From assembly GCA_016293915.1 (NCBI GenBank), contig JAEDCY010000013.1, positions 1-63,738 of the forward strand: a DNA stretch of 63,738 nucleotides, in the 5' to 3' direction. The translations under genes and the position numbers were made by a program. Numbering within the stretch: position 1 is the stretch's first letter; every line of letters begins with the position of its first letter. Under the pieces are notes generated by a model, which ran no database searches, was not told the DNA's origin, and was given only the letters and a program-made list of their open reading frames with translations. This document shows, in pieces, positions 25,383 through 33,473 of this stretch. The DNA is from Treponema sp. Its GTDB lineage: Bacteria > Spirochaetota > Spirochaetia > Treponematales > Treponemataceae.

Positions 25383-26774
25383 ATGCTTAGAATCGTTAAA
25401 ACAAAACTTGGAACAGTCGAAGGAATCCCTGCCGCTGACCCGCGTATTACCGCTTTCAAATCAATTCCATTTGCAAAACCACCAGTAGGCCCCCTGCGTT
25501 TTGCACCACCACAAGCTGCTGAACCATGGGAAGGAGTGAAAGAATGTTTCAAATTCTCTCCTATTCCTGTTCAGCCTTCCCCTAACAGAAATCCACCGCC
25601 GGAAGATGTATATTCACGCGAATGGTCTGTCGATCCGGATATTCCTGTAAGCGAAGACTGTCTTTATCTGAACATCTGGACTCCTGCTAAAACCGGAAAT
25701 GAAAAGTTTCCTGTTTACTTCTGGATTTTTGGAGGCGGCTGGCAGGTTGGCCATACTGCAGAAATGGAATTTGACGGTGAACGCATAGCACGCCGTGGAA
25801 TTGTTGTTGTAACTGTAAACTACCGTGTAAACCTATTTGGTTTTACCTGTCATCCCGAACTTACAAGGGAATATCCTGAAAATCCGGCTAATGCAGGACT
25901 ACAGGACCAGCTTGCAGGTCTTAAATGGGTTTATGAAAATATAGAAGCTTTCGGAGGCGATAAGGAAAATATAACTATTGGCGGACAGTCTGCAGGAGCC
26001 GGAAGCGTACTTTTCCACATTGGAAACCCTGAAAGCCGTAAATATTTTAAGCGGGCTGTTGTAGACAGCGGATTAATTTATGCACCTAATATGCCTGATA
26101 TGTTTCCAAAACGTACTGTTTCAGATGCAGAAAAACTTGGAGAAGATTTTTTTAATTTCTGTGGCTGTAAAAATCTTGAAGAAGTTCGAAAACTTTCAAC
26201 AGATCAACTTCGCAAAAAATGGGATGAATGGGGTGGATATCCAAAATCTATTGCCAGCTGGACTCCTACTTTTGATGATAAATATAACAGAGGAAGTCTG
26301 ATAGAAGTTGTTCAGCAAGGTAAATGCACACCTTGTCCAATTTTTACCGGTTTTACTACCGACGAATTTATTTTTGGTGGTCTTCATGCTGTTGAAATGG
26401 GTATTCGAAAACTGATGAAGGAAGAAGAAGCTCGTGGCTTAAAGCTTGAAAATTACTGCTATAAATTCGATGTTCCAATTCCAGGCTGGGATCATCCTGG
26501 AAAATTCCATTCTGTTGATTTATGGTTCTGGTTTGAAACTCTTGCAAAATGCTGGAGACCGTTTACTGGAGTTCATTATGATGTTGCAAGACAGATGTGT
26601 GATTATCTTTGTAACTTTATAAAGTGCGGAAATCCAAATGGTCTTGACCTTAACGGACAACCATTACCAGAGTGGACACCTTATACTTCAGAAAAAGAAA
26701 ACTTTATGGAGTTCACCACCGGTTGTTCAGAAAACCGCATACCAACAAGTGAAGAAATGAAGAAATATTTGTAA
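25383..26774 (+). CDS. Carboxylesterase type B (acetyl/feruloyl esterase candidate)
   Basis: The 463-residue alpha/beta-hydrolase lacks a signal peptide. The oxyanion loop is FGGGWQVG (~116-123) and the nucleophile elbow is GGQSAGAGS with Ser 203. A family motif EDCLYLNIWTP is at 91-101. The catalytic His is probably in KFHSVDLWF near residue 380. In this locus it likely removes ester groups (acetyl or feruloyl) from imported hemicellulose fragments; that role is inferred from context. GGAG lies 8 bases before the ATG. The gene begins right after the operon terminator. It is convergent with the GH1 gene, with tandem repeats between them. Confidence 0.88.
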   Translation: MLRIVKTKLGTVEGIPAADPRITAFKSIPFAKPPVGPLRFAPPQAAEPWEGVKECFKFSPIPVQPSPNRNPPPEDVYSREWSVDPDIPVSEDCLYLNIWTPAKTGNEKFPVYFWIFGGGWQVGHTAEMEFDGERIARRGIVVVTVNYRVNLFGFTCHPELTREYPENPANAGLQDQLAGLKWVYENIEAFGGDKENITIGGQSAGAGSVLFHIGNPESRKYFKRAVVDSGLIYAPNMPDMFPKRTVSDAEKLGEDFFNFCGCKNLEEVRKLSTDQLRKKWDEWGGYPKSIASWTPTFDDKYNRGSLIEVVQQGKCTPCPIFTGFTTDEFIFGGLHAVEMGIRKLMKEEEARGLKLENYCYKFDVPIPGWDHPGKFHSVDLWFWFETLAKCWRPFTGVHYDVARQMCDYLCNFIKCGNPNGLDLNGQPLPEWTPYTSEKENFMEFTTGCSENRIPTSEEMKKYL

Positions 26775-26782
26775 AAAAAAAC

Positions 26783-26850
26783 GGTGGTTTCGACAAGCTC
26801 AACCACCGTACTACACAAGCTTAACCACCGTACTACACAAGCTTAACCAG
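26783..26850. repeat. Family 4 variant with 22-bp tandem repeats
   Basis: GGTGGTT...AACCACC is followed by two 22-bp units built on CCGTACTACACAAGCTTAAC and a partial third. It lies between convergent genes and probably acts as a bidirectional terminator. Confidence 0.65.
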
Positions 26851-26855
26851 CTTTT

Positions 26856-28178
26856 TTACAAGTTTTCTCCGTTAGCTTCAATCACTTCTTTATACCAGTA
26901 AGCTGAATCTTTTGGAATGCGCTTTTGTGTTGCATAATCACAGAAAACCATTCCAAAACGAGGATTATATCCCTTTGCCCATTCAAAGTTATCCATAAAT
27001 GACCACTGGAAATAACCACGCACATCACAACCGCTTTCTGCCGCAGTCTTAAGACCACGCAAATAACGGTGCAAAAAGTCTATACGGTTTGGATCATGAA
27101 CCTTTCCATCGAGGCTTTCCCAATCGTGACATGAAAGTCCGTTTTCTGTGATGTAAATCGGAATCTGATATCTTTTTGTAAAATGCTTTACACCCCACTC
27201 TAGAGCAGAATCAAAAGTATCCCAGCCAATTTCTGTATGTGGTGTACCAGGCTTACGAGTATAATCACCTGTATAATGTCCCTGATAAATATTTATTCCT
27301 ATAAAATCAATTTTCTGGCTTATTAATTTCATATCTTCATCTGTAAATGAAGGGAAGATATCTTTTGTTTCCTGTAAAAGTTTTTCCGGATAATGTCCTA
27401 AAACAATTGGATCTGCCCAGTAAGCATCAGACCAGAAAAAGAATTCGCGTGTAATAGAAAAATGACTTTCATATGCTGCATCTGCATCTTTTTCTGTAAC
27501 AGGAATAGCAGGTAAAGAAGCCAGTGTAATTCCAACTTCGGCAAAAGGTGTCAGCTCTCTAATAACTTTTACAGCCCTTCCGTGTGCAAGATGGATATTG
27601 TGTCCCATATGCAAAAGATCTCTTGTGCTAAGCTGATAACCTGGTGCATGAGCCCCCTGAGCACAACCACAACCCATAAAAACAGAAGGTTCATTAAAAG
27701 TAATATAATTTTTTACCCTTTCTCCAAAACACTTAACGATTACCTTTGTATACTCTTCAAACCACAAAGGACTTTCAGGATTGGTCCAGCCACCTTTTAA
27801 CTGAAGACAATATGGTAAATCCCAATGGTAAAGAGTAACATAAGGTGTGATGTTATACTTTAAAAGTTCATCAACCAGATTACTGTAAAACTCAAGACCT
27901 TTTTCATTGATTTTACCTGTTCCATCTGGAAGAATACGAGTCCATGCAATTGAAAAACGATAAGCTTTGAGGCCAAGCTCTGCCATAAGCTTTACGTCTT
28001 CCTTGTAGCGGTGATAGTGATCACAGGCAATATCACCAGTTGAGTTATCCTCTATTTTTCCGCCACGATGACAAAATTCATCCCAGATTGAAGGTGATTT
28101 TCCATCTTCATTCCAGGCTCCTTCAATCTGAAAAGAAGCAGTTGCCGCTCCCCACATAAAATCTTTTCTAAAGCTCAT
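26856..28178 (-). CDS. GH1 beta-glucosidase
   Basis: This cytoplasmic enzyme hydrolyses cellobiose and short beta-glucosides. The 440-residue protein begins with the family 1 signature FMWGAATASFQIEGAWNEDG (8-27). The acid/base Glu is E163 (TFNEPS) and the nucleophile is E344 (ITENG). The sugar-binding WSFMDNFEWAKGYNPRFG segment near the C-terminus is complete. No signal peptide is present. It lies 51 bp downstream of the GH5 gene on the same strand with a good AGGAG, so the two form an operon: GH5 cuts cellulose outside and GH1 finishes products inside. Confidence 0.95.
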   Translation of the reverse strand: MSFRKDFMWGAATASFQIEGAWNEDGKSPSIWDEFCHRGGKIEDNSTGDIACDHYHRYKEDVKLMAELGLKAYRFSIAWTRILPDGTGKINEKGLEFYSNLVDELLKYNITPYVTLYHWDLPYCLQLKGGWTNPESPLWFEEYTKVIVKCFGERVKNYITFNEPSVFMGCGCAQGAHAPGYQLSTRDLLHMGHNIHLAHGRAVKVIRELTPFAEVGITLASLPAIPVTEKDADAAYESHFSITREFFFWSDAYWADPIVLGHYPEKLLQETKDIFPSFTDEDMKLISQKIDFIGINIYQGHYTGDYTRKPGTPHTEIGWDTFDSALEWGVKHFTKRYQIPIYITENGLSCHDWESLDGKVHDPNRIDFLHRYLRGLKTAAESGCDVRGYFQWSFMDNFEWAKGYNPRFGMVFCDYATQKRIPKDSAYWYKEVIEANGENL

Positions 28179-28229
28179 TTAGTTACTCCTAAAAAAGTCA
28201 CCCCCCTACTTATTTCAGGGGATATCTAA

Positions 28230-29603
28230 TTATTGTATTTCAGAATTAATTGCGTCTATGATTTCTGGGAAATACCAGTTCTGACTATTACGGTTGTAAT
28301 AGCCATAATGCTCATCATATTTTTCATTTTCAACTTTCCAAACACCATTATCCCAAAGAAAGCATGGCATTCCATAAGCACGTGATTCTTTTATAAAATC
28401 ATGAAACCACGCTACCCTGTCTTCAAGGTTATTTTTATTCGTTGCACCGTATTCACCGATATAAACAGCATAACCATTTGCAATAAAATGATCATTCAGT
28501 TTTTTGAACATTGATGTAAATTCTTTCTTTACACTTTCCGAATAATTTTTAATTCCCGGAGATTCCATTGCAAAATTATATGGAGTGTACATATGAACTG
28601 AAACAATCAGGCGGTCTTTACTGCCATCATAATCCTGAGGCATTTTAAATGTGCTTGCAAGAGCAGAATCGGGTGAAGCCTGCAAAGATGGAATTGCAAC
28701 TAAGCGTTTTTTATTATTTCCTCCACTTGCACGAATTACATCCAGTATATTTTGTGTAAGTTTATTCAGATTATTCATTGCAGAAATTGATTTTGGAGAA
28801 GTTGCATTATAATACCATTCTTCGCTTGTTCCACGAAGACGAGGTTCATTTAACACTTCAAAAATAAGGTGCTCATCATAGCCGTTATTAAATGCGAGAG
28901 AAATTTGAGCCCAAGTATTACATACAAATTTTGCTGATTCTTCATAATTTTCATCTGTTGGATAAAAACCGGCAGATTTAGGCATTTTGGCATTTTTTTC
29001 GTAGTTATCATGATGAATGTTTAAGACAACATACATTCCATCTTCTATAGCCCAGTCAACAACTTCTTTTACACGGTTCATCCATGCAGGTGAAATAGAA
29101 TAACTTGCATCTGTTATATGGCGAGACCATGAAACCGGAATTCTGATTGTTTTGATTCCTGATGCAGCCAGACCATCTATCATTGCTTTTGTGGTTTTTG
29201 GCTGCCCCCAGCTCATTTCTGAAGAAAGACTATTTCCACCAGCTGTTGCATCAAATGTATTTCCAAGATTCCAGCCGGTTTTCATATCCCGAACAAGCTC
29301 TATTGCCTTACGTTCGTTAAAAGGTTTGCTACCGGTATCAACAATAGCTTTGTCACGGTTAAAAGAAATTACTTCAAGCGGATTAACTTCTATAACAGCA
29401 ACCGGCTCTTTTGTCTTTTTTTCAGTCTTTTTTCCTTTAGCCTTAGATTTGTCTGATTTCTGAGCATCCATAAAGGCCTGGGCCATTGGATTACTGAATT
29501 CAGGATTTGTATTTTTTTTAGTTTTTCCGCTGCATGAAATTGCAAAAACTGCAAAACACAAGAAACAGAGAATTTTAGTTTTATTCTTACAATAAATTTT
29601 CAT
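28230..29603 (-). CDS. GH5 endoglucanase lipoprotein (subfamily 4-like)
   Basis: This is an extracytoplasmic endo-beta-1,4-glucanase, possibly also active on xyloglucan. The 457-residue product has a lipoprotein signal with Cys 24 (FAISC), then a ~70-residue Lys/Ser-rich linker (DKSKAKGKKTEKKTKEP). The catalytic TIM barrel starts at MKTGWNLGNTFDA (107-119). Acid/base E253 (LNEPR) and nucleophile E384 (IGEYG) are both present, as is the IRIPVSW motif at ~154-159. The barrel start motif suggests subfamily GH5_4; this is by recall. It is the first gene of the GH5-GH1 operon. Confidence 0.93.
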   Translation of the reverse strand: MKIYCKNKTKILCFLCFAVFAISCSGKTKKNTNPEFSNPMAQAFMDAQKSDKSKAKGKKTEKKTKEPVAVIEVNPLEVISFNRDKAIVDTGSKPFNERKAIELVRDMKTGWNLGNTFDATAGGNSLSSEMSWGQPKTTKAMIDGLAASGIKTIRIPVSWSRHITDASYSISPAWMNRVKEVVDWAIEDGMYVVLNIHHDNYEKNAKMPKSAGFYPTDENYEESAKFVCNTWAQISLAFNNGYDEHLIFEVLNEPRLRGTSEEWYYNATSPKSISAMNNLNKLTQNILDVIRASGGNNKKRLVAIPSLQASPDSALASTFKMPQDYDGSKDRLIVSVHMYTPYNFAMESPGIKNYSESVKKEFTSMFKKLNDHFIANGYAVYIGEYGATNKNNLEDRVAWFHDFIKESRAYGMPCFLWDNGVWKVENEKYDEHYGYYNRNSQNWYFPEIIDAINSEIQ

Positions 29604-29710
29604 AGCCTAAATATAATAGAAGTATGAAGATTTTGAAAGTCAGAAATATCTCTGAAAATTGTAAGAAAACAGTTTATTAAAGCTGTGATTTCAAAACTTA
29701 TGCTCGGAGC

Positions 29711-29837
29711 AAAAAAAGGGCTTTGACAACATGTGTAAGGCCGCTTGCAGCCGGTGTTCAATAGCAAAGCGTTAAAAAAATTGTGAAAGCAATTTTTAGC
29801 TTTACCGCCTCCCCCCGTTGGCAAAGCCCTTTTTTTT
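29711..29837. terminator. Terminator with a family 6 repeat inside its loop
   Basis: The arms AAAAAAAGGGCTTTG (29711-29725) and CAAAGCCCTTTTTTT (29822-29837) are perfect inverses and read as a terminator on either strand. The 96-bp interval contains a family 6 element (29735-29805). It probably terminates ettA on the minus strand. Confidence 0.65.
29735..29805 (-). repeat. Family 6 small element with GTAAGGC/GCTTTAC ends
   Basis: This 71-bp element matches, in reverse complement, the 70-bp block at 53526-53595. It has short terminal inverted repeats (GTAAGGC), a GGCCG/CGGCC-type hairpin and a long A/T hairpin (AAAAATTG/CAATTTTT). Confidence 0.7.
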
Positions 29838-29858
29838 GCGTGAGAGCATAAGTTTTGT

Positions 29859-31595
29859 TTATCTACTCAGTTTTCTATAAACTGTTCTCTTAGGAACTCC
29901 GGCATCTTCACCAAATTCCTTGAGCTTCCATTCAGCATATTCAGACCAGTTTCCTTCAAAAAAGCGAACTTCAGAGTTATTTTCGAAAGCAAGAATATGT
30001 GTACAGATACGGTCTAAGAACCAGCGGTCGTGGCTGACAACAAGAGCACAACCTGCAAAGTCTTCAAGAGCCTCTTCCAGAGCGCGGACTGTTTCTACGT
30101 CCAGGTCGTTTGTAGGTTCGTCGAAAAGCAGAACGTTTCCGCTTTCCTTAAGCATCATACCAAGGTTGAGTCGGTTACGTTCTCCACCAGAAAGAACACT
30201 TACCTTTTTATTCTGATCAGGCCCCGCAAAGTTGAACCAGCCACAGTAAGCGTGAGCATTTACTTCACGAACACCGCCTTCGAGGGCACGGCCCTTCTCG
30301 TCTACGGCGCCGAGTTTTACAAGGTCTCCGCCACCGCCAAGAGTTTCATATACAGTCTTGTTCATATCAAGACCGCTTCTCATCTGGTCTACGTAAACAA
30401 GCTTTACTGTCTGACCAACTTTAATTTCTCCAGAATCTGGCTTTTCACCGCCTTCCAAACCTGCTGCATCAACAATCATCTTGAAAAGTGTTGTTTTACC
30501 GGCACCGTTTGGTCCGACAATACCAACAATGGCACCAGCCGGAATATGAACGTTGAGGTTCTCAAAGAGAAGCTTATCGCCGAAAGACTTTGTAAGATTT
30601 TCAATATCAATTACCTGGTTACCAAGACGAGGTCCAGCAGGAATAGAAATCTGTGTATCTTTAAGCTGTTTTTTGCTTTCCTGAGCCATGAGCTCGTTAT
30701 AGCGGGTAATGTGTTCCTTATGCTTTGCCTGGCGTCCCTTAGCCCCCATGTGAATCCATTCAAGCTCGCGCTGAATTTCTTTCTGGCGGGCAGATTCATT
30801 TTTATTCTCCTGGGCAAGGCGGGCATTTTTCTGTTCAAGCCAGCTTGAGTAGTTACCTTTAAAAGGATAGCCTTCGCCACGGTCAAGTTCGAGGATCCAG
30901 CCTGCAACCTGATCGAGGAAGTAGCGGTCGTGGGTTACAGCAATTACAGTTCCGGCGTAATCGTGAAGGTGTTTTTCAAGCCATGCTACAGTTTCTGCAT
31001 CAAGATGGTTTGTAGGTTCGTCGAGAAGGAGAATATCAGGCTTCTGAAGAAGAAGACGGCAGAGAGCAACACGGCGCCGCTCACCTCCGGAAAGCACATC
31101 TACAACCTGGTCTGCTGGAGGACAGCGGAGGGCGTCCATAGCAAGCTCAAGATTGTTATCGAGATTCCAGGCATCGAGGGCATCGAGTTTTTCCTGAACC
31201 TCACCCTGGCGGGCACAGAGCTTATCAAAATCTGCATCAGGGTCGCCAAAGGCTTCGTTGATTTTATCAAATTCAGCAAGAAGGTCTGTAATTGGCTTTA
31301 CACCTTCCTTTACAATTTCCATAACAGTTTTGCCGGCCTCGAGCTCAGGCTCCTGTTCAAGGTAACCGATTGTGTAGCCTGGAGCCAGAGAAGTTTCACC
31401 AGCGAAGTCTGTGTCTTTTCCGGCAAGAATCTTGAAAAGAGAAGATTTACCGGAACCGTTAGGTCCTACAACGCCGATTTTCGCACCATAATAATAGGAA
31501 ATACTGATATCTTTAAGAACCACCTTAGTTCCATAAGAACGTGTAACGCGGTCCATTGTGTATATAATCTTCTTATCATCAAAGGTTTTTGCCAT
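29859..31595 (-). CDS. ettA: ABC-F protein EttA (energy-dependent translational throttle)
   Basis: EttA binds the ribosomal E site and gates early elongation according to ATP/ADP level. The 578-residue protein has two ABC domains, each with Walker A (GPNGSGKSS ~42-50; GPNGAGKTT ~360), signature (LSGGERRR, LSGGERNR) and Walker B (LLLDEPTNHLD, LLFDEPTNDLD), joined by a charged linker with the EttA-type arm. There are no membrane segments. The ATG is preceded by AGGAG. Upstream, a family 2 repeat separates it from a diverged second copy of its ribosome binding site and first seven codons, which opens a short upstream ORF. Confidence 0.94.
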   Translation of the reverse strand: MAKTFDDKKIIYTMDRVTRSYGTKVVLKDISISYYYGAKIGVVGPNGSGKSSLFKILAGKDTDFAGETSLAPGYTIGYLEQEPELEAGKTVMEIVKEGVKPITDLLAEFDKINEAFGDPDADFDKLCARQGEVQEKLDALDAWNLDNNLELAMDALRCPPADQVVDVLSGGERRRVALCRLLLQKPDILLLDEPTNHLDAETVAWLEKHLHDYAGTVIAVTHDRYFLDQVAGWILELDRGEGYPFKGNYSSWLEQKNARLAQENKNESARQKEIQRELEWIHMGAKGRQAKHKEHITRYNELMAQESKKQLKDTQISIPAGPRLGNQVIDIENLTKSFGDKLLFENLNVHIPAGAIVGIVGPNGAGKTTLFKMIVDAAGLEGGEKPDSGEIKVGQTVKLVYVDQMRSGLDMNKTVYETLGGGGDLVKLGAVDEKGRALEGGVREVNAHAYCGWFNFAGPDQNKKVSVLSGGERNRLNLGMMLKESGNVLLFDEPTNDLDVETVRALEEALEDFAGCALVVSHDRWFLDRICTHILAFENNSEVRFFEGNWSEYAEWKLKEFGEDAGVPKRTVYRKLSR

Positions 31596-31624
31596 CTTTT
31601 TTTACTCCTCTTAGTTCTTATAAC

Positions 31625-31719
31625 AGGCGCAAGCATAGCTTGCTTCGAGCCGTTTTTTCGATAATCCTAAAACGACCCTTGCGGCTCGTTTTTTAACGGA
31701 TTTTCGATTTTAGGCATAT
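31625..31719 (-). repeat. Family 2 structured repeat, copy B
   Basis: On the minus strand it begins GCCTAAAATCGAAAATCC, has stem 1 AAAACGA/TCGTTTT, closes with GGATTATCG and ends with arm 2 GCAAG/CTTGC. Stem changes relative to the other copies are compensatory. Confidence 0.75.
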
Positions 31720-31738
31720 CATCGAAGGTCTTGACCAT
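31667..31738 (-). CDS. Upstream mini-ORF in the ettA leader
   Basis: A 23-codon ORF (starting MVKTFDD, then repeat-encoded residues) begins with an ATG preceded by AGGAG at good spacing and ends with TAG inside the family 2 repeat. Its first seven codons and ribosome binding site are a diverged copy of the ettA start; Lys and Phe codons differ only synonymously (AAG/AAA, TTC/TTT), and residue 2 is Val instead of Ala. Translation could tune ettA expression, or the ORF could be a by-product of the repeat insertion. It ends 72 bases before the ettA ATG. Confidence 0.45.
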   Translation of the reverse strand: MVKTFDDMPKIENPLKNEPQGSF

Positions 31739-31821
31739 TGTAAAAACTCCTGATTATGATTGTTAGTTAGAGTTTAATGGATATTTTAAATAGAAACAAC
31801 ACGTTTTATGTAAGTAGCAGA

Positions 31822-31856
31822 GGTTCGTGTAGCGCATTATTGCACGGTTTTGAACC
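31822..31856. other. Unassigned imperfect hairpin
   Basis: GGTTCGTG ... CACGGTTTTGAACC can form an interrupted stem (GGTTC/GAACC outside, CGTG/CACG inside). It lies in the gap between the ettA leader and the SPOR gene 3' end. It does not fit a tRNA. Confidence 0.3.
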
Positions 31857-31882
31857 ATGAAGACGCAACTGGGAGCCCATGT

Positions 31883-32890
31883 TTACTCAACCCCGTAACA
31901 ATCATAACCAGAAGAGCGCAGGCGGTCGGCAACATTGCCGTTTTTGTCTTCGCGGACAAGTACAATAAAATATGTAGTTCCGCTGGCACGTTTTTCTGTT
32001 GTGATATAGGCATCAAAACCTTTTGCCTTTACTTCATCTGCAAGGAGCTTTGCATTGCTTTCTGTGCGAAAAAGGCCCAGCTGCCATTTCGTGAATCTGG
32101 CAGGAGCAACGCTGGCTTCAGCAGCAGTGGCGTTTTTTTCTGCAGCTGTCTGCTTTGGTTCTTCCGGCATTGCGATACTGCCAGTTCCCTGTTCAGCCTC
32201 ACCGCTTTTTGGAACAAAGAACCAGAATGGAGTTGGCAGCAGCTGAGCATCGCCACGAACAATAGAAGCTTCTATTGATTTAGGGTAAAGCTTTGTAATC
32301 TGCTGTGAATATGAAGTATCGCCGGTTACATACCAGAGAGTAAGAAGAACAGCAGGCTTTACTGCATTCATAGAATCAACTTTAAGATAAGCCTGAAGCA
32401 TTACAAGAGGTTCCTGAAGGCCCGCAACATCATCAGCCTTACAAAGGGCAGACCACTGAGTATAAAGTTTGATATAAGCCTGAACATTTGCGTTTTTAGA
32501 ATTGCGTACAGCTGAATTAAGATAACTGTCTGCTGTTGCATAGTCGCCGTAGCTGAGGGCACAACGAACAGCGTCGAGAACTATTTGTTCATTTGTTTTT
32601 TTTGGCATTCCTTCTGCATCTCCGGCAGTAATACCTGCGGCTTGCGCATAGGATTTCTGAGCATCTTCATATAAAGCCATCTGCTCCTGCAGTGAGGCTA
32701 AAAAAATCCACGCAGCCCGCTTTTCCGCAGCAACAGTCATTTTTGAAATCTGAGTTTTGAGATATGAGACTGATTCTTCTACAGAATCTTTTTTTGCGGC
32801 CTCTGACGTAACAAATGAGGCTGTAAGCTCTGCGGCGAAAACACAAGTGCAAAGAAAAATTGCAGCAATAATGGAAATAATTTTCTTCAT
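31883..32890 (-). CDS. Periplasmic SPOR-domain protein with TPR-like helices
   Basis: The 335-residue product has a signal peptide (MKKIISIIAAIFLCTCVFA, cleavage after VFA; the Cys residues are not a proper lipobox). A helical repeat region (~50-200) with TPR-like sequences such as AAWIFLASLQEQMALYEDAQKSYAQAAG follows. A linker rich in Ala/Glu leads to a C-terminal SPOR domain (WQLGLFRTESNAKLLADEVKAKGFDAY, ending near residue 335) that should bind peptidoglycan. It is the second SPOR protein in the window and differs in architecture, since it is secreted and not membrane-anchored. A role in envelope assembly or division is inferred. Confidence 0.82.
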   Translation of the reverse strand: MKKIISIIAAIFLCTCVFAAELTASFVTSEAAKKDSVEESVSYLKTQISKMTVAAEKRAAWIFLASLQEQMALYEDAQKSYAQAAGITAGDAEGMPKKTNEQIVLDAVRCALSYGDYATADSYLNSAVRNSKNANVQAYIKLYTQWSALCKADDVAGLQEPLVMLQAYLKVDSMNAVKPAVLLTLWYVTGDTSYSQQITKLYPKSIEASIVRGDAQLLPTPFWFFVPKSGEAEQGTGSIAMPEEPKQTAAEKNATAAEASVAPARFTKWQLGLFRTESNAKLLADEVKAKGFDAYITTEKRASGTTYFIVLVREDKNGNVADRLRSSGYDCYGVE

Positions 32891-32912
32891 ATATGATATA
32901 TCGGTAAAAGCC

Positions 32913-33085
32913 TCGTCATGCTGAACTTGTTTCGGAATCTATAGGCCTAGATATAGTGTAGATGCTGAAACAAGTTCAGCATGACAATACTTTTTAGACA
33001 GCCCCTTTGCCCTGCTTCGCAGTGCCGCTCCCTAAGTTCGGGATGACAGAGGTTTCGATACTGTCTGCGGCCTACTCAACCACAG
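32913..33085. repeat. Family 3 pair followed by a family 4 fragment
   Basis: GTCATGCTGAACTTGTTTCG and an inverse copy flank 32913-32985, then CCCTAAGTTCGGGATGAC, then GTTTCGATAC...CTACTCAACCACA. The last part overlaps the 3' end of lapA and supplies its stop codon. Confidence 0.65.
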
Positions 33086-33413
33086 CAGGTTTCTTTTTTG
33101 CTTCTTTAGCAGCTTCTTTTTCTGCCTGCTTTTCTTTTGCAAGGCGAAGTTTTTCTTCCGCTTTAGCTTTCTTTTCAAGCTTCTTCTGGGCACGAACTTC
33201 AGCATCACTTGCAGGTGCCCTCATTTTTGCAACAAGAATAAACAAGAGGGCAAAAATAATTCCGGCTCCAAAAGCTATCAGAGCAAGAACGGCAACCGGC
33301 AGGTCTGTATAAGTTTTGAAAAACCAGAAAGTACATGCATTCGAAAGATTTAAACCAATGAAAAATGCCATGAAAATTACAAGTAATAAAATCAAAACTA
33401 AACTGATTATCAT
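33072..33413 (-). CDS. LapA/DUF1049-type membrane protein
   Basis: The 113-residue protein has two transmembrane helices (MIISLVLILLLVIFMAFFIGL and VAVLALIAFGAGIIFALLFILVA) separated by a short loop containing NACTFWFFKTYTDLP, as in LapA-domain proteins. A ~45-residue Lys/Ala/Glu coiled tail follows in the cytoplasm. The LapA family (LapB/YciM partner) is linked to envelope lipid control in other bacteria; whether that holds in a spirochaete lacking typical LPS is open. The last residues (AVVE) and stop are read from a family 4 repeat. It is 60 bp downstream of miaB, probably cotranscribed. Confidence 0.78.
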   Translation of the reverse strand: MIISLVLILLLVIFMAFFIGLNLSNACTFWFFKTYTDLPVAVLALIAFGAGIIFALLFILVAKMRAPASDAEVRAQKKLEKKAKAEEKLRLAKEKQAEKEAAKEAKKKPAVVE

Positions 33414-33473
33414 AATAAACTCCTATAGTTACTAAAGTTTAAGTTGTTTTCAACAAACTCAACCATCGTAATT

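Noticed and set aside
31822..31856. tRNA gene near the ettA leader
   Set aside because: There is a stem, but no acceptor stem, anticodon arm or GTTCRANNC-type T-loop in the correct spacing.
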